Positions 1 to 11,351 are shown, counted from the stretch's first letter. The stretch: 64,000 nt of DNA from Litsea cubeba (GCA_012931725.1 CM022946.1:111559392-111623391); one strand, 5' to 3'. The notes: generated by a model from the letters alone, not told the origin. A program made the numbers and translations.

Positions 1-252
1 AAAAATAACTTTAAGTGGCAAGTGCACAAAACATGGAACTTTAGCCAGTGGTGCACCAAACATAGAATCCGTACATAAAAAGTAACTTTTTCACCATTTT
101 TTTTTTGTGGTCGCATTCAATCTTCATTTTCTGTGTTGAGGGTCGACTGCGACCCTCGCTATAACAAGTGAGGTTCGAAGTCGACTATTAGCAGGAATAA
201 CCTCTTCATCTTCTTCCTTCTTACTCGATTCCTTTAATCAAAGACTCGAACA
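1..252 (+). repeat. Left TIR of M1
   Basis: Roughly 80 % identical by eye to the reverse complement of the right TIR. It holds an internal hairpin: GAGGGTCG (138-145), four-base loop, CGACCCTC (150-157). The outer tip of about 15-20 bases is missing. Confidence 0.7.
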
Positions 253-861
253 CCCACAACATAGAAAGGTCATTTGGATGAGATACGGGTGATGCAGGGC
301 AGTGATATAATTTTGCGTTCCCCTCTCTCTCAGTTATATATATGAAACCTTGATTGGTTGGATTGGGAAATTGCTAATGGTGGTGTTCTTGCAGGGAGTA
401 GGGATAGTTAGGATGAAACTTGAGTTGCCTATTGGGTTTGGAAATGGGAATTGGGGATTTAACTAGGTTGGAGAAGGAGATGAACAACGCTTGATAGATG
501 TTTGGATGCTAGCTAGGAAGGTGAGAAAAGTGGTGGAGAGGAAGTTGGAAACATCCTCATGGTTGCATCAAAGCAGGTTGAAACTCTACCAAATATGGTG
601 CAGCCCAGGGGTTACACGAATGGAATACACAAGGAGGCAGTGTGACCTAGCATACTTGTTCAATGCAAGGATTTGAATGGTGGATTTAATTGAAACTTAA
701 GGGTGGATGCGCTAAAAATTAAGGAAAGAGGAGAATCTCCCTTTCTCAATTAGGAACATTCAATGAGTATTTCATTCCTTCGTGTCTCATGGGAAAAATA
801 CCTATGCAGGTTACCAAAAAAGGGTAGTGATAATGAAAAGTTGGATAAATCTTGGGTCTCA
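253..861. other. Interior of M1, left of A1
   Basis: No recognisable gene. It is G/A-richer than its surroundings and contains a splice-acceptor-like ttcttgcag followed by ggag near 388. A captured host fragment (Pack-MULE style) is possible, but I recognise no product. ORFs here are shorter than 65 codons. Confidence 0.4.
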
Positions 862-1189
862 ATTAGTGTTAGTGCCACCTTTCCTATGAGCACTTGTTTT
901 TGTATTGTCAATTCCATGTTGAAGAATCCAAGACCTTGCCTCTCAGAATTTCTTAAGGAAGATCAAGTTTGAAGGCAGAAGATCAAGTCTTGGAAGGCCC
1001 GGATTCATAAAGGAAGACGTCCATACGGTGTGCCAAACTATTCAGGTAAATGGGACTCCAAACCAACCAGACCTGATCCTAAAAACCCTTAGTTTAATGG
1101 CTTTATTTAATAGGGTTTTAGAGATTGCTTTTCAGCTTTTTCAAGACTCAAAACAGGCCTCAGAATTCGGCTAACCGCCCATGGTTTTC

Positions 1190-1468
1190 GGTCACCTCGC
1201 GGTTACTTTTCCAGAGAGCCAAAAAACTCTCTTTAAAATGGTTTTTCGGTTACCTCGCGGTTACCTCGCGGCTAGCCGTTTGAACAGTAACATCACTATT
1301 CACTGTTCACTAGCCGTTTGAACGGTAACACTATTCACTGTTCACTGTTTACTAGCCGTTTGAACAGTAACACTGTTCACTGTTCACTAGCTATTTGAAC
1401 AGTAACACTATTCACTATTCACTGTTCACGAGCCGTTTTATGACCGTTGGAAAGCTTTCTATAAATAG
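1190..1468 (+). promoter_or_regulatory. LTR promoter of A1: CG-rich block, hairpin array, MSA-like site, TATA
   Basis: CTATAAATAG (1459-1468) is a good plant TATA box. TGACCGTTGGA (1441-1451) lies immediately upstream; its reverse complement fits the mitosis-specific activator consensus YCYAACGGYYA bound by MYB3R factors. The CG-rich ggttacctcgcgg repeats further upstream match the position of Sirevirus LTR palindromes. Promoter activity is inferred. Confidence 0.6.
1271..1432 (+). repeat. Tandem array of about 45-bp hairpin units in LTR A
   Basis: About four units built on gccgtttgaacagtaac followed by ctattcactgttcact. Each unit holds GAACAGT and ACTGTTC as inverted arms. The array is shorter in the other LTR of this element (about 17245-17331) and again different in A2 (about 38259-38430 and 48135-48270). 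Confidence 0.8.
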
Positions 1469-2651
1469 AAAACGCCCCAACTCATCCCTAAGGCTTGGAA
1501 ATCATTCCCAAGGCCTCCAAGATCATGAGAGCTAATGTCCTAACCATGTGTATCATATTAGAGCTCTCATAGCTCATTCCACACACACTATGAGCATGGT
1601 TGTCAAATCTAAGAGCTTCATTAGCTTAAGGAAAGTGTGATGTGTGGGAGACAATATTGCCTAGGGAAGAACTTGAGCTATCATAGTTTATTATCCAAAT
1701 CCCTGACCAACGACCTCTTCCCTTGACTGAGCACAACATTGGAGCATCATCATCAAACATCAAGGAAGCACTGCAAGAGGCATCAAAGGTTGGAACTGCG
1801 GTGACAAGTTTCGACAGAGCATCCTTCGGACTTCGTCAAAGAGGCAAGTGGCAACCTCCAGACTTTGTCAAAAATAGGCAAGTGTTCTTCACCCTCCATT
1901 CAAATTATATCTTTGTGATAGTGGATTGTTTCTGCGTGATTCAACCACTTTAAAAATTATGATAGTGGATTGTTTTTGTGTGATTCAACCACTCTAAAAG
2001 TTGTGTGTGGGGAGTAGATCTTTGTGATTGAACCCCGTGAACAAAAATGGGGAGTAGATCTGTATGGTCGAACCTCGTGAACAAAATTTATGTAGAATCA
2101 GTACTTGTGTAGTTTGATTCTTCATAGTGGAACCAGGGGACTGTGTGACCCTTGAGAGTAGATGTAGGTCTGTGTGACTGAACCACTATAATTCCCTTGT
2201 GTCAGTTTCTCTATCTCTATCTCTTGTGCTTGATTTATATATCTATATGTTGTGGAGAATGATATGAATGATATTTAGTTTAATTGACACACATCCACTT
2301 GTGCGAAAACAACATTGATCATATTGGTAAATCAAATCCTGTTTAGCACACACTCTTTAACAAATATTCATTTGAGCACATTGATATAAATCATAAGTGA
2401 ATTTGTGAAGAGTGTTGTCCTCACACTTGTGCTTACTAATATGAAACTAATTGTCTTATCTTTGATTGTTTAAGCACTCATACATTGACCACATATTCCG
2501 CATAAGTTGTATTCTTATTTGTGTTCATTATGTTCTTGTTCCTAGTTGGGATTAAAATTGGACTAAGATGTTTTAATTGAGAAAAGAATTCTATTAGTCC
2601 TATTCACCCCCCCTCTAGGACACTTTCATTGGCCCTAGCTGCACTTTCAAT

Positions 2652-2663
2652 TGGTATCCGAGC
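2652..2663 (+). other. Primer-binding site of A1
   Basis: tggtatccgagc lies two bases after the LTR. It differs at one position from the standard initiator-Met tRNA complement TGGTATCAGAGC that is present in A2. Confidence 0.85.
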
Positions 2664-4690
2664 AGTTACTCCATAGAGGGTTAACAACCCAGAGTTGATC
2701 TTGTTTCATTGCTAGTGCCAATTCCTTAGAGGGACCTCATGTATCGGAGGGACCTCAAGGACAAACCATCCAAGACCTTAGAAAGTTTTTCAAAAAAAGA
2801 TTGTTAGAAAGACCTAAGATCTTGAACCCTTTTGGACCAACCTATTTCTTTTCAATTATTTCATATTGTTGGTCTATGAACTTTTGCATTTTGAGCTTAT
2901 ATAGTTACCTTTGTTTTAATGCAAAAATATTTGTAGTCAATTGATTTTGTTCTCATAAACTTTTATAATTATATCTTTTGGTTTACAAAATCACTTGATT
3001 GCATCTTATTGATGTGCATTTTGTATTCATATTGTTATATCTATGAAAATGCATTTCAATGCTCTTTTAATGTGCTTCAATTAATTATGGACTTAAAAGA
3101 TTTTCTATCCATGATCAATTAATGGTACATCCCCTGTTTTTCAAAAATTAATGAATTTCATAAGTTATATCTTTTAAAAAAAATAGATATTTTTGAAAAA
3201 CAAATTTTCCATAGTTTTTGTTTTGAAATGGAAAATTATTCTCAACTTGTATTTGTTTCTAATAGTTATATTGTTTAAAGCACAAGTTGAAAGTTATGAG
3301 AATTGAATTTGTTTCTCTTTTTATATTTAATCTATTGTATGAGAAATTCAATTCTTGTAATATATTTGAAACTCAATTGGTTATCTATCTATAGGTATAT
3401 TTCTCAAAATAAATGTGTTTTTGAATAAACGCATTTTCCAATTGGTTTCAAGTTATATTTTGACAAATGCTCTTAAAAGTTTTGAGTTTCAAAAGCATTG
3501 TCAATAAAAGCATTTCCTTCTTTTTTGGGAAATGTATGGTTATTACAAACAATTTGCATTTCTGTTTTTATAGAATTACATTTCTTAAAATGCATTGTTT
3601 ACTTATGATCAATTGATTTTGTATGTACTTCTCTTGTTTCATAACATGGTTTTCAAAATCATTTGATTAAAATTTCATCATGTTGGATTTGCTTTTTGCT
3701 CTCTTTGAGTTATATCTCTTGCATTGCATTTCTATACATGATCAATTGATTATGATTTCAAAAGCCCTCTTAGCTAGATTATTCATGATCAATTGTAGTT
3801 GTAAATTCATTTGTTTGTTTGTCATAAGTAAGATTTTCTTTAAAACAAATGATTTAAAACAATTTAGTTTTTCCATAGATTTCCAAGTTATATTTTCATA
3901 TGGAAAATTATTGTTTTGAAAAATCAGCCTATATGTGTTTCAAATAAGTCATATCTTTTAAAAATGCAAGTTGAAAAATGATTGTGCCTCATTGATGAGA
4001 TATGATCAAAATTAAATTTCATTATATGCTTACTAAGTTAGAATCTTTATATGAAAATAAAATTCTTTGATATACTTGAAATTCAATTGGTTAGAGCCTT
4101 ATAGTTATACATTTTATCTGAATGTATTTTCCAATTGATATCAAGTCATACTTATTCAAGTCAATTTGTATGAGCTCTTGTAGTTATATTCCTTTTATGA
4201 GCGAATTGATTTGTATGTTTTGTGGATCATGAAATAGAATTTGAAATCTATACTTAGTCTTGTGCATTTTTTTTTCAATGCATAATGATAATGTTTCATG
4301 ATTCTTTTAGTAAATTTGCTAAAATGGAGATTATTTTGTTAGATCTTGATTTTATTTAATCCTCTTTTTGCAAATGTCTAATAGTTCCTTGTATGGTCGT
4401 GCTCTTAAGTTACATTTGTGGATACCATACTAGAACTCCCAAACCCATCCTTTATGCTTTCTAGTCATTATTTTTTTGAAATGGATGGTTATGATGTTGA
4501 TTCTTGTATATTCTCTAAGTGATGTCATCCTTATACATGTTTCAACTTCATAGTAGGGATCTTGATCATATGAACCTCTTTGAAATCCATTCCTTGTATT
4601 TCATAGTTATACCTATTGTTTGATGAATTTTATAGATGTTGAATTCATATGATTTGACACTTTCAAATTGCATGTATCACCAAGAGACAT
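2664..4690 (+). other. Non-coding interior of A1, part 1
   Basis: AT-rich (about 70 % by eye), with no ORF above 80 codons and no gag, protease, integrase or RT motif. Degenerate motifs recur irregularly: agttatatctttt, aggtatatt, atgatcaattgat. Examples are near 2960, 3034, 3163, 3262, 3393, 3451, 3705, 3885, 3946, 4099, 4177 and 4608. The segment aligns almost base for base with A2. It ends at the TSD of D (gacat, 4686-4690). Confidence 0.7.
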
Positions 4691-6480
4691 TGAAAGTCCG
4701 GGATCTTAACCCTAGAGGGGGGGTGAATAGGGTGAGCTACTAATAGTGACTAACTATGACCAATTTTAATTTTCTATAAACTAACTAGTCACTAGTGATG
4801 ATAACAAGCACAATGCGGAAGCTAAATACATACAATCATCACAAGAGCATGCACCACAACACATATTTATAGTGGTTCGGCCAACGTGCCTACATCCACT
4901 ACCGGCTTGTGCTCTCACACCCCACCGGATTTCCACTAATATGCTTTTCCAATAGGCTAAGCAATAACCTCTACAAGATGCTTTCCAAGGCTTAGCAATA
5001 ACCTCTACAATGTATGCTTTCCAAGGCTTAGCAATAACCTTACAATGATGTTTTTCTAGGCTAAACAACAACCTATCAATATGCTTTTAATGGCTAAGCA
5101 ATAACCTTACAAAGAAATGATTTCTCAAAGAAAGTGTCTTCCAAAGAACACTCTAAGAGATTACAATTAAAGCACAATTACAATGCCTCTTTAATAGGCT
5201 AATTTGAAAGTGAAAACTAAACTCACACAACACACTAATGAGTGCAAAGATGTATGCTAATGAGGTGTGTGTGTGACAACTTCAATCAAGTTTAAAAAGT
5301 AAAGTCCAATGAATATATGCTCAAAGCAATTCAAAGATTAAAGCACATAGAAAGAATTGATTGAAGTTTAAATGCAAATCACATGAACAAATACTAACTT
5401 GTTGATGATTTAAAAAATAAAGGCTCACAAGTTGTATGAAATTAATTTGGCTTAAACATGTGATGCATTTGTAGTGTTGTTTTCAAAAACAAGATTTAAC
5501 AAAGGTTTTAAAAAGATTGAAAACAACAATGATGATTCAAACAAGTTAAATTAACATGTTATAAAGAAATCAAAGTTTCAAACATAACATGTTTAACAAA
5601 GTTTAAAACTAAACTAAGTTTGAATCAAAGAAAAGAATTCATTACAACTTAATATCAAAGATTGAATGGAAGTAATGAATTCATTTCATCATAGTTATCA
5701 TGCTAAAAACATTTACCAAAGATTTAAAACCAAGCATGAAATGATTAGATTAAGCAAAGCTTACTTGGAGATTTAACTTCATGATCCAAGCTTTAGCTTC
5801 CTTAATGACCTTCTTAATCCCCTTGGTTCATCCCCTTTATCTTCTCTTCAAACACCTCCAAGAAGGCTCCAAGTTTCCTCAAAAGTTCCAACCTTTTTCA
5901 AAGGGAATGAAGCCTTTTTATACACAGAAAACAGAGTTTCTGCGTGTCCCCGGTCGACCCCATGACAGGCCCGGTCGACCCCATCCAAACGGTCAGAAAA
6001 ATGACCGTTGGAGAGCCAAACGGCTCTCTGCCCAGTCGACCCGCAGTGTACGCGGTCGACCGGGATGTGTACCCGGTCGACCGGGTACACTGGGCCCTGG
6101 GCCACTTTTCCCATTTTGCATACTTTTGCAATTTTCAAAGATTTTTTGATGTGGGACTTGTTGGGGCCATTAAATCAAGCTTGAAACATGATTTAAATCA
6201 ATCTAAGTATTTTTTAAAATCATGAATCATAAAAAGCCACAAATCATTTGAAACTTTAAAACTTAGGCTAAGCTTGAATTTTGAAATTCCTTTTACAAAA
6301 TCAATTGCATCCAAAATTAAAACCAATTCATGCATAAAACATGAGTTTTACCATATTTTAAAAACAATGCATGGATAAAATAAGATTTCAATGTTTTCTA
6401 AAATAATGCAAGTGTGAGAAATCAAATGATGATTAAAATGATATGCACCCATCAAATTGCAATACACAAAATTCCTAACA
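4691..6480 (-). repeat. 3' LTR of D
   Basis: 1790 bp. On the minus strand it starts TGTTAGGAATTTTG and ends GGGACTTTCA. It holds palindromic GGTCGACC sites at about 5951, 5972, 6053 and 6076, plus AGTCGACC near 6033. AACGGTCA and TGACCGTTGGA form an inverted pair (5988-6012), and the minus-strand TATA box TATAAAAA is at 5915-5922. The C-run motif near the LTR end reads ttcaccccccctctaggg on the minus strand. Confidence 0.93.
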
Positions 6481-6805
6481 ATCTCCCCCTTTGCAATTTG
6501 ATGGCAAACCTTAACTTAACACTAAACCTCACACTAAGTCTTCAGCTCCTTGGCTTGACACGGCTTGAAATCTTCGGATGCTCCTTCACTTAGCTTGGGC
6601 TTTAGCTCTTTTGATCTTCATTCTTCTTGTCCTTAGCTCCAAGCTTTCTTTCTTTTATCTTCTCTCCCCCTTAGACCAAGCACTCTCTCTCCTTGGTCTT
6701 TCTCTCCCTTTGCCATTGAATGCTCTCTCCCCCTTTGATCTTTCTCCCTTTTTGGGTAGCTAGAGCATTTTCTCCCCCTTAATCCTTTCTCCCCCTTTGC
6801 CATTA
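6481..6805 (-). other. Polypurine tract cluster of D
   Basis: The true polypurine tract abuts the 3' LTR (minus-strand AAAGGGGGAGAT, 6481-6492). At least four further copies of the same purine motif follow, seen on the plus strand as tctccccctt-type runs near 6662, 6726, 6770 and 6789. Repeated polypurine tracts are a known Sirevirus trait. Confidence 0.75.
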
Positions 6806-7245
6806 AATTGCAAAGGTAGCAATTGAAGAAAGGTACCTACACACATGAAACAAGGAAAATACCTTTAGTAGCACCTGTTAACAAATGAAACTGAAACTGA
6901 AAATGAAATGCTGAACAGGTTATCATGTATAGAGGTTGTCTATGCTGTTGTGAATGATGCTAAGAAAAAAATATTAATCGAAAGAAAATTTAGTTCAAAG
7001 CATCATAAACATTCATCAATTGAGGAATATAACAAGAAGATATGAGATGAATAATTTGAATATGTAAATTCATTGATTTTCCATAAACGACTAGTACATA
7101 TTTCAATAATTACTTGACCAAACCAAAATCAAAATAATGGTCAGTAATCAATTCAAACTATCAGTCAGTTGATAGACAAATATTTAAAAGAGTTAAAAAG
7201 TCTATCACTACCCTCCCCATAAAAAGTGAAAAGCTTTCCTAAGAT
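6806..7245 (-). other. 3' untranslated stretch of D
   Basis: AT-rich, with no ORF or recognisable motif. It separates the stop codon of the 382-residue ORF from the polypurine tracts. Confidence 0.5.
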
Positions 7246-8394
7246 CTAAGATGAATCTGTAGGAGACGGGGGCACTGCATCATCATGACGCCTGCAGCTG
7301 CTGGAGATGTTCGAGAGGTACTTCAAAGTCTTCTTCATCATTTCTGATACCTCTTGCCTAAATTCCTGATAGTCTATACGTATGGTAGAAACAATATGCT
7401 CTAAAGAGGTCATACGGTCCTCCAGACTGCGCTGCTGAGGGGGCTCTGGATGAGGAGGCTGACCTGCTACTGGATCTACAGGCTCTATCTCTGCAGCCTC
7501 TAACTCTGCATCTCCTTCAGCTACTGGATTCCTTTGCTGAGGTGGTGGAAGCTTCATCAAGAGAATGTTTGATTTGTTGAAAACAGTGGATGTCACTGGT
7601 CTCTCAGAAGCTGGAGGAACCACTCCATATGATCTAGCAAGCTGGGTAATGAGAAATTCAAATGGAGCTGCACACGGCTGTGATCCAGTAATAACTCGGA
7701 GAATATGGTGCATAATAACTGAAGGTAAGCATACCCGATCTCCAGATATAACTTTGAACAACAGATTCGCCATGTAAGGAGTTACTTCAGTCCTATTTCC
7801 TTTCCTTGGATAGATGGAATGAGTGAAAATGATATGAATGATCCGAAGGGAAGGAACCATGAGAGAAGCTTGAAGACAATTTTTGGCTGTCCAAACTTCA
7901 GCTCTTCCACAAAGAGCATGAGTCACTCCATCTTTTTCATCAAGAGGTAAAACTTCAGAAATTATCTTTGGTCCATTTGACCTAGGAACCCCCAAGATGG
8001 ATGCAATCTTCTTTGTAGTAACCACCTCTTCCCCATGCTCGAATCTGATAGTGAATGAATTATTGGTGGAGGCACAGATAGACTCATATAGGTCATGGAC
8101 CAAGGATGGAAAGGCATTTCCACTCCAATTTAGAATACCACCCCAGCCAATATCTTCCATGATAGCAGGGACACCATAATCCACTAGATCTTCTACTACA
8201 CATTTCTTCTCCACAATGATCCCTTTGTTTCGGAATGATTTGACAACCGTAGATGGAGAAGGGATGGGTTTGAATCTGACTTCACGAGGAGGGGATGCTT
8301 CAGGAGAGGATGGAGGAGATCTATGAGAAGATGAAGCTTGGCCTGTTTTTGACTTCTTGATAGGTTGCCTAAAAGTTTGCTTTGTTCTTGCCAT
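7246..8394 (-). CDS. ORF with plant-transposon-like domain and histone-H3-like N terminus
   Basis: 382 codons. I start at ATG 8394 because upstream in-frame sequence has only a GTG, and the ATG has a good plant context (G at -3, G at +4). The N terminus reads MARTKQT: after Met removal the first six residues equal those of histone H3 (ARTKQT, including the K4 position). A basic, Ser/Pro-rich linker follows to about residue 55. A globular part (about 70-280) contains GWGGILNW, GVPRSNG and YPRKGNRTEVTPYMANLLF. These resemble the putative plant transposon protein family (PF20167, from memory). A Pro/Glu-rich stretch and a short heptad-like tail follow. No frame break is visible. The ORF lies where Sireviruses carry an env-like ORF, but I see no signal peptide or membrane segment. 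Function unknown. Confidence 0.7.
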   Translation of the reverse strand: MARTKQTFRQPIKKSKTGQASSSHRSPPSSPEASPPREVRFKPIPSPSTVVKSFRNKGIIVEKKCVVEDLVDYGVPAIMEDIGWGGILNWSGNAFPSLVHDLYESICASTNNSFTIRFEHGEEVVTTKKIASILGVPRSNGPKIISEVLPLDEKDGVTHALCGRAEVWTAKNCLQASLMVPSLRIIHIIFTHSIYPRKGNRTEVTPYMANLLFKVISGDRVCLPSVIMHHILRVITGSQPCAAPFEFLITQLARSYGVVPPASERPVTSTVFNKSNILLMKLPPPQQRNPVAEGDAELEAAEIEPVDPVAGQPPHPEPPQQRSLEDRMTSLEHIVSTIRIDYQEFRQEVSEMMKKTLKYLSNISSSCRRHDDAVPPSPTDSS

Positions 8395-9996
8395 GACTGA
8401 GTAGCTGAATATGTACACTGACTGTCCTCAGGTGCTAGGCTGAAATGTAGAAGAAAGTAATCACTTGGCACTAAGGTATCAGCTGGAAAAGAGAGGGACT
8501 CACACTAATTCAGCTGTCAGTTTAACAGTGAGTTGGAGCATTTGGAATGGCTTGAATTGCTCCTATGATAGAATGGAATTAGGTGCACAATGATCCCACT
8601 CGAATTCAGCAAAGACAGTAGCTAACTATGATGTAACAGTGGTTCAGTCATTTTGACAAACACTTGGAATGCAGAAACTGATACTAAGTGAATTTACAGA
8701 TTACAAGTGCCCATAGACGAGTGCAAATGACTACAAACGTTCCCAAAAGTATGGAGATAATATCAGCTACAATAAGTCTAACAGATCCACCCACTGATTA
8801 GATCCCCACCATGACCATAAACCGAGTTCTGGGAGGCATACTCGGCACACAGACACAGTAAAACGAAATCTGATGGCTTGAACTGAACAAGGCCTCAGAA
8901 GGAACTACTGGTGAGGTTAGCAAATTCCTAAGTCGAGTTGAGATCGAGTTTACAAGCTGCCTTGGAGATGAATGACAATGATGAACGGCTGCAGGGCTAC
9001 CAGAGGACGAGCTGATCTCAACTAAGAATGTTGATGACCTTACCACTTTAGCTGAACCAAGGTTAAGGAGGAAGAAATCTAGTTGAGGAAGCAGATTGCA
9101 AGATGAATAACGAGTCAAAGGTGTCAACCTGCTCAACAGAGGTTTCTGTTTTGAAACAGAAATAGTGCCCAGCGCAACTTTTTAAGTTGCTGTGTACGTG
9201 TTTTCGGTCGACCGGCCAATCCAGGATGTCGACCGCGTAAACAGGGAAAACAGGGTATCTGTTCAGATTTTAAGGAAGAATTTGCCAACTCAAGAAAAAA
9301 CTCTCTGAACAAATGATTCCCTTAACCCAGCTATCCTACAAGCTCAATCAAAATAGGAAAAGAGATTTTACAAAATTAATTCTAAATAAGTCCATTTAAA
9401 TGATTGAAAACTTGTGAGTCCAAGACAATTCATTTTTCAATAGTATTTGATTTGACAAATGTGGAGTAACTACGAATCCATTCAAATAAAGGAACATTTG
9501 AAAAACAAGTCAATTGATTGAGAAGATGTATCTTTAAGCAATTCTTTTTCAAATCAGATTTGATCATAAACATGCATTTTTAACAAGTAAAACTCAAACA
9601 AATGATACTTGAACAAAGAGACAATACTAAGAAAGATAGAAGAAACTAGACTTAAGACCAACAACACATATACCTTATGGGAAAGGGTTGGTCTAATCTA
9701 ATTATGAGGTCTTAGTATTTGTCTAAGAGTTTAACCTTAGGTATCCATCTAAGGTATTGAGCTTTGGAGTCTATGTATGAGATCCCACCAACTAGAGGAG
9801 ATAAATATTGATTTCTTTTATTCTTGACATCATATCCTTGAGGTTTGACAATTTCATAATTGGATTGATGATTAGTCTTTGGTGGTTGATGTTTCTTTTA
9901 TTTTTCTCATTTCTTTTAGCTTTTCCTCTCTCTTTTGCCTTTTGAATTTTAATTTTAGTCTTTCAACATTTTTCAAAAGTTCTTTCATTTCCAAGG
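8395..9996 (-). other. D interior where pol would be expected
   Basis: 1.6 kb without convincing coding. A 112-codon ORF at 9136-8798 has no recognisable domain and is probably chance. One ggtcgaccgg palindrome occurs near 9207. Downstream of the zinc knuckle the reading frames decay into lysine-rich and then non-coding sequence. No protease DSG/DTG, integrase or RT YVDD motif is found. Confidence 0.6.
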
Positions 9997-10392
9997 TTAA
10001 AGGAGGTAAAGTGAGAGGTTTCTTTTGATAGATTTAATTTGACTACTTTTGATTTGTTTAGTCTTTTTAAAATCTATCTTGGGAGACTCTTGTTGGAATG
10101 GTTTGACTTGCTTGAACTTTCTAGAGTCTTCCTTTGATTTTGATGCCTTAACCATCATAGAATTTCCATTTTTAGGTTCATAGATGGGTTTAGACAAATG
10201 ATTTTTTCTTAATTTGCACTCAAATTTGAAATGCCCTTCATTACCACAATAATGACATTTTGTTTTGGGCAAAGTAGAGTGAGTGCTAGAGATTGAGGAC
10301 TCACCTTTCACAAATGTGTTGGTGATTTTAGGGCCATGAGAAGTATACTTATCAAATCCAATACCCGTCCTATCTCTTTGTGATTTACCCAA
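9997..10392 (-). pseudogene. gag: Gag zinc-knuckle segment of D
   Basis: 131 codons. The CCHC knuckle CHYCGNEGHFKFEC sits at about residues 46-59, followed by a Lys-rich tail. Upstream residues (KSQRDRTGIGFDKY) match the segment that normally links the coiled coil to the zinc knuckle in Sirevirus-type gag. The frame differs from the coiled-coil ORF that overlaps it at 10308-10392, so a frameshift has split one gag. Role in an intact element: binding genomic RNA in the virus-like particle. Confidence 0.75.
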
Positions 10393-11276
10393 TCTAAATA
10401 ATTTTTCAAATTTCTCTTCGCCTTGGGTAAATTTTCACTCATACTTTTGTTTGTGAGTTTCAAGTTGAGTGACTTGATTTTAAGAATTGAATTTTTATTT
10501 TTCACTTTTGTAAGTTCAATTCCAATTCCATTAAACTTGTTTACTTTTTCATAAGCAAGTTTTAATTCAAGTTTGAGTTCATTTACATTAGATCCAAGTT
10601 GTAAAGTTTTTATATTACTTTGAGCATTGAATAAATTTTCTTTGGTGGTTATTAACTTGGATTCAAGGTTGACAATGTCTTCAACTTGATTTTTTATGTG
10701 ATCACTTAGAGTTGAGTTTTCTTTGGTAAGTCCTTCACAACTTCTCTTAGATGCATTTAATTCATCTTGAAGATTTAACAAATTATCTTTAGAAATTTTC
10801 AATTTGGATTCTAAATGGATAATGTTCTCATCTTGTCTTTTTAATGTATCTCTTAGATTTACATTTTCTTTATGTAGCTCATTATGACTTAATTTTATTT
10901 CATTTAGTTCATCTTGAGCTTTTGATAGGTTGTGCAAAGTGATCATGAACTTAGAGTCTAGGCAATGTATTACTTCTTCTTTCTCTCTAAGTTCATCATT
11001 TGAAGAGATTAAATCTTTGTTTAGCCTTTTTGATTCTTCTCTTAACTTTTTATTCTTCTTAGCTATGGCTTCACATAGTTCATATAATTCCTCATAGGCT
11101 TGATGTATATCATCTTCATAATCATCATTTTCTTCTTCTTTTGATTCAACTTTAGATTCATTAAATTCAAGGTTTGAATCTTCAATAGAAGAAAGGAGGG
11201 GTCTAGAAGAATCTACAAGGGAATCTACACAATCTAGCATAGTGGAGTCCATTTTAATGATTTTCATGAAAAGCAC
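10308..11276 (-). pseudogene. gag: Gag coiled-coil segment of D
   Basis: 322 codons. An acidic stretch (EEENDDYEDDI, about residues 48-58) leads into a long heptad-rich coiled coil (about 60-260) rich in Leu, Lys, Glu and Asn. This is the C-terminal half of a Sirevirus-like gag. The N-terminal UBN2-type capsid domain is absent: the ORF begins only about 90 bp inside the 5' LTR, so the deletion removed the leader and capsid region together. The last 28 codons are out of frame with the zinc-knuckle ORF. The product could still assemble with helper Gag through its coiled coil, which is inference. Confidence 0.7.
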
Positions 11277-11351
11277 ACTAGGGTTTAAACTCTAGGTTTT
11301 TACACCTTAATCAAGAGTTTTAAACACTTGATCCTAATATTAGAGCACGAG

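Larger units (their letters stand above)
867..2649 (+). repeat. 5' LTR of A1
   Basis: 1783 bp, TG...CA. In order it holds a CG-rich block (ggttacctcgcggttacc region, about 1190-1280), a hairpin-forming tandem array, a TATA box, and the C-run motif attcaccccccctctagg near 2602, just before the 3' end. The downstream half is nearly identical in the LTRs of A1 and A2. Confidence 0.93.

Noticed and set aside
1271..1432. CRISPR-like direct repeats
   Set aside because: Units abut without unique spacers and lie in an LTR of a plant retroelement.
5781..6149. ORFs up to 122 codons in the D LTRs, both strands
   Set aside because: They follow the GGTCGACC palindromes and recur in both LTRs. They are promoter sequence, not coding.
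8798..9136. 112-codon minus-strand ORF in D
   Set aside because: No domain recognised and no relation to gag or pol frames; treated as non-coding.
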